Shown here one piece after another: positions 56,420 through 64,000 of a stretch of DNA of 64,000 nucleotides (the first letter of the stretch is position 1; the number at the start of each line of letters is the position of its first letter). The notes under the pieces were generated by a model. The model did no database searches. It was not told the DNA's origin and saw nothing but the letters and a program-made list of their open reading frames with translations. This DNA comes from Lachnospiraceae bacterium (GTDB lineage Bacteria > Bacillota > Clostridia > Lachnospirales > Lachnospiraceae): positions 62,001 to 126,000 of the forward strand of contig SVEE01000003.1 of assembly GCA_015057525.1 (NCBI GenBank), written 5' to 3'. The position numbers were made by a program, and so were the translations under genes.

Positions 56420-56448
56420 ATTTTAACATTCGAACGTACATTTGTCTA
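56420..56448 (-). promoter_or_regulatory. Promoter of the CAP-GH9-acyltransferase operon
   Basis: TAGACA (56443-56448), 17-bp spacer, TAAAAT (56420-56425) on the minus strand, about 37 bp before the CAP-B start. The spacer and -35 overlap CGAACGTACATTTG (56431-56444), similar to a Gram-positive LexA box with one mismatch. Confidence 0.7.
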
Positions 56449-56463
56449 CAGTAAACAACAAAA

Positions 56464-56490
56464 AATGCACACGCATTATGCGTGTGCATT
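56464..56490 (-). terminator. Terminator of the 57589-56516 gene
   Basis: AATGCACACGCA pairs with TGCGTGTGCATT around a short loop and is followed on the minus strand by TTTTTTGTTG. Confidence 0.92.
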
Positions 56491-56515
56491 CTTAAAATCA
56501 ATAATTAAATTCTAA

Positions 56516-57589
56516 TTATCTAGAACCTCTCATACTACCATCAGCTTCCATGTATACAAGGTTGCCATTCCAGTCGTATGTATACTGATTACACATTAAT
56601 GTTCCATCTGGATTAGCGTAACCGTATCCGCCTCCCTGCTTAGCAGAGAACTCGAACCATCCTGTACACTCCATAACACCATATGGGTTAGCATAGTATA
56701 AGTTAACACCAGCCTGATCATATGTTACAACATCAACGTACAAATATCCGTAAACATTGAAGAAGCATAAATCTCTTACTGCTTTACCTTCAATAGTTTT
56801 TCTAACTATTTCGAAATTACTAAACACCTCATGTCCGTAAGCATCGAAGTAAATTACTTCAACACCATTTGGATGATATGTAAGTCTTTCCTTCATTGCA
56901 GTACCGTCTGCCTGGAAGTAATAAGTATATGTACCATCACACTTAAAGTCATTGATTACAGCGTTACCCTTCTTGTCGAAGCATCTTACGCTACCATCAT
57001 CATATCCAAAGAAATCATATCCCTGATATGAAGCAAACTTACCAGTAATAGGCTCCTCTAAATAGAAAGGAACTAAGTCATCTGCCTCTGCGTAATCAGT
57101 CCAATAGTAAACGTAGTACTTACCTGGATCTACTAACTTACCGCCTGCCTTCTGATCCCAGCTTAAGTAAAGCATATAATACTGTGGATCATATCTAAAT
57201 GTACCTTCGCTACCTACAAGAAGATTACCAGCTGTATCTGCAACTACTACATAATAGCTCTCACCATAGTAATCGCCGTGACAAGTCATTGTAAATCCAA
57301 TTTCTACTGTAGATGCATATGGCCATTCAGAATTAGAAAATTCAGGAGAAAGAACCATAGTATTATGTGTTCCTGCATAATCTCTATCCTCTGCGTTTGC
57401 ATCCTCAACCATTACCTCCTGAATAGAAAGTCCATCAAGCTCGCCTGATTCAATAGCAGCTTCAACAGCCTCCTTATCAAATGGTAACTGTTCTTTTTCT
57501 TCTGCAGCTGTATTAACAACACCGTAGTTCATAGTTGAAATAGCTAAAACTGCAGCAAGAACAAGTTTTGAAAGTTTTTTGAATTTCAT
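56516..57589 (-). CDS. Small secreted protein with module B (B1)
   Basis: 357 aa. Signal peptide about 1-30 (LSKLVLAAVLAISTMNYGVV), almost identical in its start to the B2 protein. Residues 55-180 are an unassigned beta-rich domain (STVEIGFTMTCHGDYYGESY; GSEGTFRYDPQYYMLYLSWD). Module B occupies the last 174 residues, ending GSMRGSR as in GH9-B. GGGGGA precedes the ATG. Single-gene unit with own promoter and terminator. Function unknown; no enzymatic motif seen. Confidence 0.85.
   Translation of the reverse strand: MKFKKLSKLVLAAVLAISTMNYGVVNTAAEEKEQLPFDKEAVEAAIESGELDGLSIQEVMVEDANAEDRDYAGTHNTMVLSPEFSNSEWPYASTVEIGFTMTCHGDYYGESYYVVVADTAGNLLVGSEGTFRYDPQYYMLYLSWDQKAGGKLVDPGKYYVYYWTDYAEADDLVPFYLEEPITGKFASYQGYDFFGYDDGSVRCFDKKGNAVINDFKCDGTYTYYFQADGTAMKERLTYHPNGVEVIYFDAYGHEVFSNFEIVRKTIEGKAVRDLCFFNVYGYLYVDVVTYDQAGVNLYYANPYGVMECTGWFEFSAKQGGGYGYANPDGTLMCNQYTYDWNGNLVYMEADGSMRGSR
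56519..57040 (-). repeat. Module B copy in protein B1 (174 aa)
   Basis: Begins KFASYQGYDFFGYDDG, ends DGSMRGSR. Shares FDKKGNAVIN/FDKKGKAVIN with the B2 copy. Confidence 0.9.
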
Positions 57590-57628
57590 CAAAACATCCC
57601 CCTTATTATAATTAATGCTGTAAAATGG

Positions 57629-57657
57629 ATAATAACACCAAAATGCCTATTTTGCAA
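57629..57657 (-). promoter_or_regulatory. Promoter of the B1 gene
   Basis: TTGCAA (57652-57657), 17-bp spacer, TATTAT (57629-57634) on the minus strand, 40 bp before the start codon. Confidence 0.65.
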
Positions 57658-57670
57658 TATCTGCAATAAA

Positions 57671-57698
57671 GAAAAGTCACATAAAAATGTGACTTTTC
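57671..57698 (-). terminator. Terminator of the B2 gene
   Basis: GAAAAGTCACA pairs with TGTGACTTTTC, loop of six, followed on the minus strand by TTTATT. T run is part of the stem. Confidence 0.85.
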
Positions 57699-57716
57699 TG
57701 TGTACTTTATAAGATT

Positions 57717-58688
57717 TTAGTATTTATAAATAGCTATCGTCCATGCTCCATTGGCTGTAATTTCCATGTGACCACCGTAGCAATTAAGATAAACATCATC
57801 CTCTACTTGAACAAAATACTCACCCTCGTCAGGTATACTATTTACAAGAAGCTCGTCATAATATCCCTCAGAATCATATGTCCATATAATGAAATTATCC
57901 CAGTCGTAGCTTTCGCATCTGCAAACAACCTTATAATGACCCTCTGGAATTGTTAAATTATTAATTACAACAGGAAGTGAAGGATCATCATCTCCATAGT
58001 TAACGCCAGAGTATCTTGCAACCATCTTGCTTGTTCCTCTTACATTACCGTTACCTTCAATGTAAACGTAATTGCCATTCTGGTCGTAAGTATACGCGTT
58101 ACACATTAATGTTCCGTCAGCGTTAGCATAACCCATTCCGCTTCCCCACTCTTCTGAGAACTGGAACCATCCTGAGCGTTCCATAACACCATATGGATTT
58201 GCATAATATAAGTGAGTTCCTGACTTATCATATGTAACAACATCAACATACATATATCCATATACGTTAAAGAAACATAAGTCATCTACTGGCTTGCCTT
58301 CAATACTCTTCTTAACATTAGCAAAATCACTGAACACCTCATGTCCTTCGCTGTCAAAATAGATAACATGTACTCCATCTGGATGATATGTTAATCTATC
58401 CTTCATAGCTGTTCCATCAAGCTGGAAATAATAAGTATATGTGCCATCACACTTAAACTCATTAATTACTGCCTTGCCCTTCTTATCAAAGCACTTAACG
58501 CTACCGTCGCTGTACTTGTAGAAAGAATATCCTTCGTACTGAGCAAAACGAGTTCCCGCTGCTACTTCATCAATGCTGTCTTCCTGAAATTCTACTTCTT
58601 CTGCGTTAGTAACAACTGTTCCGATTGCCATTGTAGAAACCGCGAGTACAGCTGCAACAACAAGTTTTGAAAGTTTTTTTAATTTCAT
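57717..58688 (-). CDS. Small secreted protein with internal module B (B2)
   Basis: 323 aa. Signal peptide about 1-29 (LSKLVVAAVLAVSTMAIG). Module B is residues 47-220, not at the C-terminus. Residues 221-323 form another domain (SGVNYGDDDPSLPVVINNLTIPEGHYKVV in shortened form: LPVVINNLTIPEGHYKVV), probably a beta-sandwich, ending AWTIAIYKY. It is the only module B protein with a domain after it. GGGGGA precedes the ATG. Single gene with strong promoter and terminator. No enzymatic motif recognised. Confidence 0.85.
   Translation of the reverse strand: MKLKKLSKLVVAAVLAVSTMAIGTVVTNAEEVEFQEDSIDEVAAGTRFAQYEGYSFYKYSDGSVKCFDKKGKAVINEFKCDGTYTYYFQLDGTAMKDRLTYHPDGVHVIYFDSEGHEVFSDFANVKKSIEGKPVDDLCFFNVYGYMYVDVVTYDKSGTHLYYANPYGVMERSGWFQFSEEWGSGMGYANADGTLMCNAYTYDQNGNYVYIEGNGNVRGTSKMVARYSGVNYGDDDPSLPVVINNLTIPEGHYKVVCRCESYDWDNFIIWTYDSEGYYDELLVNSIPDEGEYFVQVEDDVYLNCYGGHMEITANGAWTIAIYKY
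58029..58550 (-). repeat. Module B copy in protein B2 (174 aa)
   Basis: Begins RFAQYEGYSFYKYSDG, ends GNGNVRGTS. Internal rather than C-terminal. Confidence 0.9.
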
Positions 58689-58733
58689 AATTTCCCCCTA
58701 GAATTTATATTTCAGCAAATGCCGATACCAAAA

Positions 58734-58761
58734 ATATTATCACTAAATATTATTTTGTCAA
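58734..58761 (-). promoter_or_regulatory. Promoter of the B2 gene
   Basis: Perfect TTGACA (58756-58761), 16-bp spacer, TAATAT (58734-58739) on the minus strand. Confidence 0.75.
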
Positions 58762-58810
58762 GAAAATAGGACACAAAATAGCCCAAAATATCGTAGCAAA
58801 AATCCAACAA

Positions 58811-58837
58811 AAAAAGCCAACCTTTGTTGGCTTTTTT
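58811..58837 (-). terminator. Terminator after the amidase gene
   Basis: AAAAAGCCAAC pairs with GTTGGCTTTTT; followed on the minus strand by TTTGTTGG. Confidence 0.92.
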
Positions 58838-58844
58838 GTATCGT

Positions 58845-61800
58845 CTAATACGAAAGCAATTTCTTTATATATAAATATCTAAGGGAGTAACCGTAATCCT
58901 CTGCTGCTGCCCATCCCTTTCCCTGTGGGTTTTCCTTAATTCCAAGCCACTCAACATATGTTGCAGTACCTCTTGTTACATGCTGGAATCTTGGGTCAAC
59001 ACAAGGATTTACAAGAGCATCTTTAGAGCCATATGCCTTAAGGTGCTGTACCTGAGCTCGTATACCCTCTCTAACATTGGCAAATGTTGCACCTGCTACA
59101 CCACCACCGGTTGCGCCTAGACCCGCAAAGTTAAACTGCTCTATCTTCACATCTCCACCATATCTTAGATATCCTGTCTCTTTCATTGCCTGGCAAAATG
59201 CTACCTCAGCTTTAACGCCCTCTGCGGCACATTCCTCAAGATAAATCTGACAAAATGCTTCTATTGTCGGTGCATCAGAAGTAGCATAAAACGCAGGATA
59301 TGTTGCATTAGCATTATAATATGCCACCATCTGCTCCACAGTTGTAGAGCTTTCACCCATAATCTTATACATTGATGCTTCTGTCTGTTCGAAATTATAG
59401 CATGTGCTATATGGCATAGTTTCTACGCCGTCTTTATCAGTCACAAATATCTGAACAGCATATACCCCAAAGTTATACTTATGGTTTGTTATATTAACCT
59501 GTACCTTATATACACCGTCTTTAACCTTTTCAGCTGTGTAATAGTGTATATCACTAAGGTCAGAAGCTGTCCATGCAGGTACCTTAATCTCCTTAACCTC
59601 TGTATTCGAGTTTACACCAATGAAGACGTCAAATGTACCATTATTTACACTTGCATTCTTAATTGTAATACCTTCAGAAACCTGCTCAGTTTCTGGTGCA
59701 GGAGTAGCTGGTTTAACAAATTCAAAGCCCGTCTCACCTATCATTACACTTGTACCATCTGAAAGTGTTGCATAGGCATGAGCATAGAATTTTCCTTCCT
59801 TAGAATAGGCTCCATAAGGAACAACAACTATCCATCTTCCAAATTCATCTTTTACACATTCAAACCATCTGAGATCCGATGTAGCTTTTGGCCATACTCC
59901 AAATCTAACTCCTGTTACCTTATCACCATAAGGTACATTTTCGGCAACAAGAATATAGTTTTCTTTATTGCCTGCATCAAATGACCATACAGACGCCTTA
60001 GGCATATCAAACTTAAAACATGTACTTACAGACTGGTCTTCTATTCCATTTTCACCCTTAATATAAGCTTGTGCCGCATAAGTGCCATAATTGTAGTTAT
60101 GGTTCTTAATATTAGCCTTCGCTACATATGAGCCATCCTTCTGCTTAGTAGCTGTATACCAATATAAATCACTTAAATCCGATTTCGACCATACAGGCAC
60201 TCTAACCTGAGCTACTCCAGAAGGACACACAATGCCCGAAACAACCACATCAAATGTACCTGCACTCTTATTCATGTTCTTAACAGTAATGCTCTTTGCA
60301 TAAGGCGCATTAACGTTAAAGCTTGTACTTCCAATCATTTTGCTTGTTCCGTCACTGTAATACACATATACATCCGAGTAATGTGTTCCCATCTTCTGAT
60401 AATCAGAAACAGGAACGCATGTTATCCATCTGCCATATTCATCTTTACAGCCCTCATACCACTTAAGGTCACTAAGACCGTCCTTCCAAACGCCGAACTT
60501 AACTGCTGTTACAGTTGCTGGCTTAGGTACATTAGTTAATGTAAGGATAAATGTTTTCTGTCCATCTGCATCAAAGGCATCTACTGCAGGTCCTGCCTGA
60601 GTAATCTTATGAAGCTTTGTAGCAGTATTAACACGCACACCCATCTTATCTGTTACATATGTCTGTATTGCATATGTCCCATTCAAATATCCATGGTTTG
60701 CAAGGTCTACAGTAACCTTGTAAGTGCCATCGCTCTGGAGTGATGCAACATACCACTTTAAGTTGCTAAGGTCATCCTTTGACCAAACAGGAACCTCAAT
60801 CTTCTCGATTCCAGCTGGTGCGTATATACCAGATATAATTACATCAAATGTACCACTAGAATTATTCTGATTCTTAACTGTTATTGTACCACCTGAAGGT
60901 CCTGAAACATCAATACTTGTGCTTCCTACCTTTGTTCTATCGCCGTTACCAAGCACCACATAGGCATCTACGCTAAACTTTCCAAGTTTTGCGAAATCGT
61001 TTACGCTAAATGTAGAAAACCATATGTCACTTGAACGGAAAGAGCTATATGTTTTAGTCTCCTTTGTAGAAACATTAGTAATATCAAATTCTACTTTATA
61101 TGCAGAAGGTACACCTGCTGCCATAAGAGTATATTTACCTGAGCCCTCGTGTACAGCTGCTACAGAAGCATCTCCATTCTTATAGTCGTAAGGTGGATAC
61201 TCAGCAAAATACTCTAATATTGCCTTCGCATCTGCCACACCAAGTTGCTTTAAAGCGTCCTCTGAACCAAGATATTTTTCGCAATCAGCCTGATTGCTTA
61301 TATATGCATGCTCTATTAACACGCCAAGAATTCCTGCATTCTTACACTGTCTGATAACCGCATAATAATCTGCTGTTGAACCATCCTCATAAGTGTAATC
61401 TGAAGAGTTTCTATAGTGAATTCCTCTATCATTTAATCCAAGTGCTGTAAGTTTAGCTATTATCTTCTCTGCAAGAGCCTCACCTCTCTCACCAAGATCA
61501 GGTCTATAATTATCATTAGGATAATATACCTCTGTTCCATTTGGGGATGTGCTACCTGCTGAGTTATTGTGAATACTTACAAAGAGGTCTGCATTAACCT
61601 CCTTAGCCATGTTAACTCTTGTACCATCTGAAAGACCTGGGTCCTCAGCATTGGTAGTACGAGTCATATACACTTTTACTCCATTTTTCTCAAGCTCTTC
61701 CTTACAATACTCAGATATCTTAAGGTTAAGGTCTCTCTCACAGTAAGCCACACCATTCCATTCCTTGTATGCTCCGGAATCATAGCCTCCATGACCAGGG

Positions 61801-62471
61801 TCAATCATTACAACAAGCTCACCATCTGCGTAAAAGTCCTGAACAAACTCCTCAACCAAAGAAGCTTCCTGACTTTCAACCGATGCCAAATTATCAGTAA
61901 CGTAAATCTCACCATCTGCATTTGTAAATGTTACGTCTGCTGCAAATTCTTCTTCAACAAGAGCACCATCTGGTGTTGTTTCTATATCAACACCTACACC
62001 GAAACTGGCCTCCATACCTGTAGCTGAGACATCAACACTAGTGGTTAATTCACCAAAAACAAAATCAACCTTTGTAACAGTATATTTACCATCGGCATAA
62101 TCCTCTGTTATATCCATGGTAAATAATGCAGTCTCACTATCAAGGTATTCTGCATCTTTACTATATGCGTCACCTGTTGTTTCATTTGTGTAATATACTG
62201 TGGCCTTATCAGGTGTCACTCCACCTGTAAAACCAACCATCACATATTGAGAACCTGTGTGCTCAATATATCTTTCTCCCATTACCAAATAGTCCATCAA
62301 AAGCTGACTGTCTGCATCCATCTCTGTTGCCACTACATCATCGTCTACAACTATGACTTCTGTATTCTCTTGTATATATGTAGGGTCTGCAGCTATGGCA
62401 GAAAAACCATTGCTACCAATTACCATACAAATGCCAAGAAGCATTGCAACGTACTTTTTAATTTTTTTCAT
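58845..62471 (-). CDS. Secreted N-acetylmuramoyl-L-alanine amidase / glucosaminidase with six alternating Ig-like repeats
   Basis: 1208 aa. Signal peptide about 1-28. Residues 55-205 are an unassigned beta domain. Amidase_3 at 218-425 with all zinc ligands: His227 (DPGHGG), Glu245 (CERDLN), His301 (SIHNNS) and catalytic Glu387 (LIEHAY). Residues about 435-1045 contain six GBS_Bsp-like domains alternating in two types: type 1 (SGTFDVIISGIYAPAGIEKI...VWSKDDLSNLKWY) and type 2 (FILTLTNVP...FGVWKDGLSDLKWYE). The C-terminus 1060-1208 is glucosaminidase-like (FCQAMKETGYLRYGGDV, catalytic Glu; EQFNFAGLGATGGG). A dual peptidoglycan hydrolase for cell separation or remodelling. It follows the Big-A gene. 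Confidence 0.93.
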   Translation of the reverse strand: MKKIKKYVAMLLGICMVIGSNGFSAIAADPTYIQENTEVIVVDDDVVATEMDADSQLLMDYLVMGERYIEHTGSQYVMVGFTGGVTPDKATVYYTNETTGDAYSKDAEYLDSETALFTMDITEDYADGKYTVTKVDFVFGELTTSVDVSATGMEASFGVGVDIETTPDGALVEEEFAADVTFTNADGEIYVTDNLASVESQEASLVEEFVQDFYADGELVVMIDPGHGGYDSGAYKEWNGVAYCERDLNLKISEYCKEELEKNGVKVYMTRTTNAEDPGLSDGTRVNMAKEVNADLFVSIHNNSAGSTSPNGTEVYYPNDNYRPDLGERGEALAEKIIAKLTALGLNDRGIHYRNSSDYTYEDGSTADYYAVIRQCKNAGILGVLIEHAYISNQADCEKYLGSEDALKQLGVADAKAILEYFAEYPPYDYKNGDASVAAVHEGSGKYTLMAAGVPSAYKVEFDITNVSTKETKTYSSFRSSDIWFSTFSVNDFAKLGKFSVDAYVVLGNGDRTKVGSTSIDVSGPSGGTITVKNQNNSSGTFDVIISGIYAPAGIEKIEVPVWSKDDLSNLKWYVASLQSDGTYKVTVDLANHGYLNGTYAIQTYVTDKMGVRVNTATKLHKITQAGPAVDAFDADGQKTFILTLTNVPKPATVTAVKFGVWKDGLSDLKWYEGCKDEYGRWITCVPVSDYQKMGTHYSDVYVYYSDGTSKMIGSTSFNVNAPYAKSITVKNMNKSAGTFDVVVSGIVCPSGVAQVRVPVWSKSDLSDLYWYTATKQKDGSYVAKANIKNHNYNYGTYAAQAYIKGENGIEDQSVSTCFKFDMPKASVWSFDAGNKENYILVAENVPYGDKVTGVRFGVWPKATSDLRWFECVKDEFGRWIVVVPYGAYSKEGKFYAHAYATLSDGTSVMIGETGFEFVKPATPAPETEQVSEGITIKNASVNNGTFDVFIGVNSNTEVKEIKVPAWTASDLSDIHYYTAEKVKDGVYKVQVNITNHKYNFGVYAVQIFVTDKDGVETMPYSTCYNFEQTEASMYKIMGESSTTVEQMVAYYNANATYPAFYATSDAPTIEAFCQIYLEECAAEGVKAEVAFCQAMKETGYLRYGGDVKIEQFNFAGLGATGGGVAGATFANVREGIRAQVQHLKAYGSKDALVNPCVDPRFQHVTRGTATYVEWLGIKENPQGKGWAAAEDYGYSLRYLYIKKLLSY

Positions 62472-62506
62472 AATAACAACCTTTCTGATAGTATTTTAAT
62501 TATGCT

Positions 62507-64000
62507 TTAGCATATATTTTCAAATCCATAACACTCTTCATCTATTAAATTACCATCTTCGTCGTATAATCTGAAAAGCGTCCAATAGTAACCGTACTGT
62601 GGTTGCCATATTGTCCAAAAACAATTCTCTGGCACATAACACTGTCCTGTCGTGTATATCCACGCATCCTTGCCCTGGGCAAGAAGTGTACAATCCAATA
62701 TTAACATCTCATATTTATACTTTCCACCTGGATTATCATAGGTTTCAAATCCTATAAGATATCCTCCACCTTCGCCATCATAAGGCATCTGACATTTACC
62801 TTTAATGTACTTGTGGTGATTTATTCCCACTGAAGCTTCAGCAACACTGTCCTCGTTTCCTACAACTCTTACCTTACATAAAAGGACATAGTCACCTGAT
62901 TCCTCCGGCTCCCAGTCAAGCCATTCATTATTCAAAGTCCAATCCTTAACCAAAAACCATTTTTCATCACTTGTCTTACAAGCAAGCCATTGATATTCTA
63001 AATCACAATTCCCTGTAGTAGTTGTTGTCATTCCAACCAATGCATGTTCATTATCATGCTCAGCCACATATAATCCACCCGAAGAAACTGTAACATCAAG
63101 CTTATCAGTAGTAACCGACAGACCAGCTGTTGGGTCACTGCACGCCCAATAGGTTGTCGCTGTTTTCCTCATATAAAACGTATATGTCTTATTAGGGCTT
63201 AAACCTAAAAATGTATTTGATGTCTGCCAATTCGACTTATCCATAGAATACTCACAGCCGGCTACCTGTGTTAATGTTATTGAGTTTGTAGAAATTTCAA
63301 CAACACTAGGCATATCGGGAACATCATATTTTCCATAAACTGTTACAACACATGTATCTCTAGAAAAGCCATCGCCAGAAGTCGCCACTATTTCTGTTAC
63401 CCCCGGAGAAACGGCAGTCACAGTTCCATCGGCTGACACAGTAGCAACATTTGGATTTGAAGAACTCCATGTACATGTTTTATAACTTGCATTCTCCGGA
63501 AGAATACTTACTGTAAGATTTATCTGGTTTTCTCCTTCACCAAGTTGGAAACTATGATTATCTATATTAATATCAATATCAGTAACATATATTGGAAAAG
63601 TCCTCGTTGTTGTTGCAGCTGATGCTTTACTTGCACGGTAATAACCTTGCGCTGCTCTTCTCATATAAAAAGTATAACTTGTATCAGGTGTCAATCCTGT
63701 AAATGTGCTTGACGACTGCCAATTCACCTTGTCCATAGAGTATTCACAGCCTACTACATACACAAGAGTTATAGTGTCTGTACTTCTTCCCATAACGGTA
63801 GGTGCATTAGGCGAATCCTGAGAACCATACACATAAACTTTACACTCTGCTCTAAAATATCCATCTCCTGCAACAGCATAAACAACAGTCTCGCCTGGAG
63901 CTACAGCCGTCACAACACCATCATCTGATATAGTTGCAACGCTTGCATTTTCAACCCCCCACGAATAATTCTTGTCTGTCGCATTAGAAGGATATATTAA
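62507..64000 (-). CDS. Secreted Ig-like/fibronectin-like protein with C-terminal module A (5' end beyond window)
   Basis: 498 codons visible; the reading frame is open to the window edge, so the true start is upstream and no start codon is assigned. Two Big_2-like domains (NASVATISDDGVVTAVAPG and SNPNVATVSADGTVTAVSPG) alternate with fibronectin-like segments carrying EYSMDKVNWQSSSTFTGL and EYSMDKSNWQTSNTFLGL. The last 189 residues are module A, ending ECYGFENIC. No catalytic motif in the visible part; one may lie in the missing N-terminus. It is followed after 35 bp by the amidase gene, probably in the same transcript. Confidence 0.88.
   Translation of the reverse strand, partial: LIYPSNATDKNYSWGVENASVATISDDGVVTAVAPGETVVYAVAGDGYFRAECKVYVYGSQDSPNAPTVMGRSTDTITLVYVVGCEYSMDKVNWQSSSTFTGLTPDTSYTFYMRRAAQGYYRASKASAATTTRTFPIYVTDIDINIDNHSFQLGEGENQINLTVSILPENASYKTCTWSSSNPNVATVSADGTVTAVSPGVTEIVATSGDGFSRDTCVVTVYGKYDVPDMPSVVEISTNSITLTQVAGCEYSMDKSNWQTSNTFLGLSPNKTYTFYMRKTATTYWACSDPTAGLSVTTDKLDVTVSSGGLYVAEHDNEHALVGMTTTTTGNCDLEYQWLACKTSDEKWFLVKDWTLNNEWLDWEPEESGDYVLLCKVRVVGNEDSVAEASVGINHHKYIKGKCQMPYDGEGGGYLIGFETYDNPGGKYKYEMLILDCTLLAQGKDAWIYTTGQCYVPENCFWTIWQPQYGYYWTLFRLYDEDGNLIDEECYGFENIC
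62510..63076 (-). repeat. Module A copy in the Ig-like protein (189 aa)
   Basis: Begins GLYVAEHDNE, ends ECYGFENIC. Keeps KGKCQMPYDGEGGGYLIG and all four Cys of the invariant half. Confidence 0.9.

Overview
The window is AT-rich, with strong AGGAGG-type ribosome binding sites, compact operons and abundant rho-independent terminators. The gene content (GH9 cellulases with Gly/Ser/Thr linkers, CAP-domain and Ig-like secreted proteins, DUF5716/DUF5717-type genes next to valS) suggests a fibre-degrading Firmicute of the Lachnospiraceae (Butyrivibrio/Pseudobutyrivibrio/Lachnospira-like). That is an inference from gene content; there is no rRNA gene here to confirm it. I see no tRNA, rRNA, CRISPR array or insertion sequence.

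Region 1 (1-11.8 kb, minus strand): one operon of a 1189-aa helical-repeat protein, an Hsp70/actin-like protein, a TPR-like protein, a coiled-coil membrane protein, valS, and gdpP (cut by the window edge). The first four are uncharacterised and tightly coupled. A promoter overlapped by an inverted repeat lies between this operon and a divergent HisC/CobD-like aminotransferase (11.9-13.0 kb, plus strand).

Region 2 (13.0-25.4 kb): a first surface-glycan locus. One minus-strand operon (promoter near 20.6 kb, bidirectional terminator near 13.0 kb) encodes a GT2, FdtA-like isomerase, FdtB-like aminotransferase, Wzx flippase, TagF-like polyol-phosphate transferase, GNAT protein, and a nucleotidyltransferase-aminotransferase fusion. 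The last three suggest synthesis and transfer of a CDP-activated amino-alcohol. An Rpn-family nuclease and a plus-strand GT2 follow. A second short operon (25.4-22.8 kb) holds a GT-B enzyme, a hexapeptide acyltransferase and another GT2.

Region 3 (25.5-46.2 kb): a roughly 20.6-kb minus-strand Wzx/Wzy-type exopolysaccharide operon from a consensus promoter at 46.16-46.19 kb to a terminator at 25.46 kb. It encodes two DUF6077-like membrane proteins (one with a degenerate metallo-beta-lactamase domain), a priming sugar transferase, UDP-glucose dehydrogenase, a PssD/PssE pair, two pyruvyl-transferase/F420-hydrogenase-beta pairs (one fused to GtrA), Wzy, Wzx, GT4, an epimerase, a GT39 enzyme plus a GT39 remnant, GtrB and a Wzz-like protein with a P-loop-less kinase-like domain.

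Region 4 (46.2-64 kb): secreted surface enzymes, all on the minus strand. Eight proteins carry one of two repeated modules. Module A (188-189 aa, always at the extreme C-terminus) is on a GH9 cellulase, a transglutaminase-like protein, a CAP protein and an Ig-like protein. Module B (about 175 aa, aromatic/glycine-rich) is on a second GH9 cellulase, a second CAP protein and two small secreted proteins. Thus GH9 and CAP each exist as an A-tagged and a B-tagged paralogue. A large amidase/glucosaminidase and an acyltransferase-3 complete the region. The shared tags look like two parallel surface-retention or substrate-binding systems and are the most interesting feature of the window.
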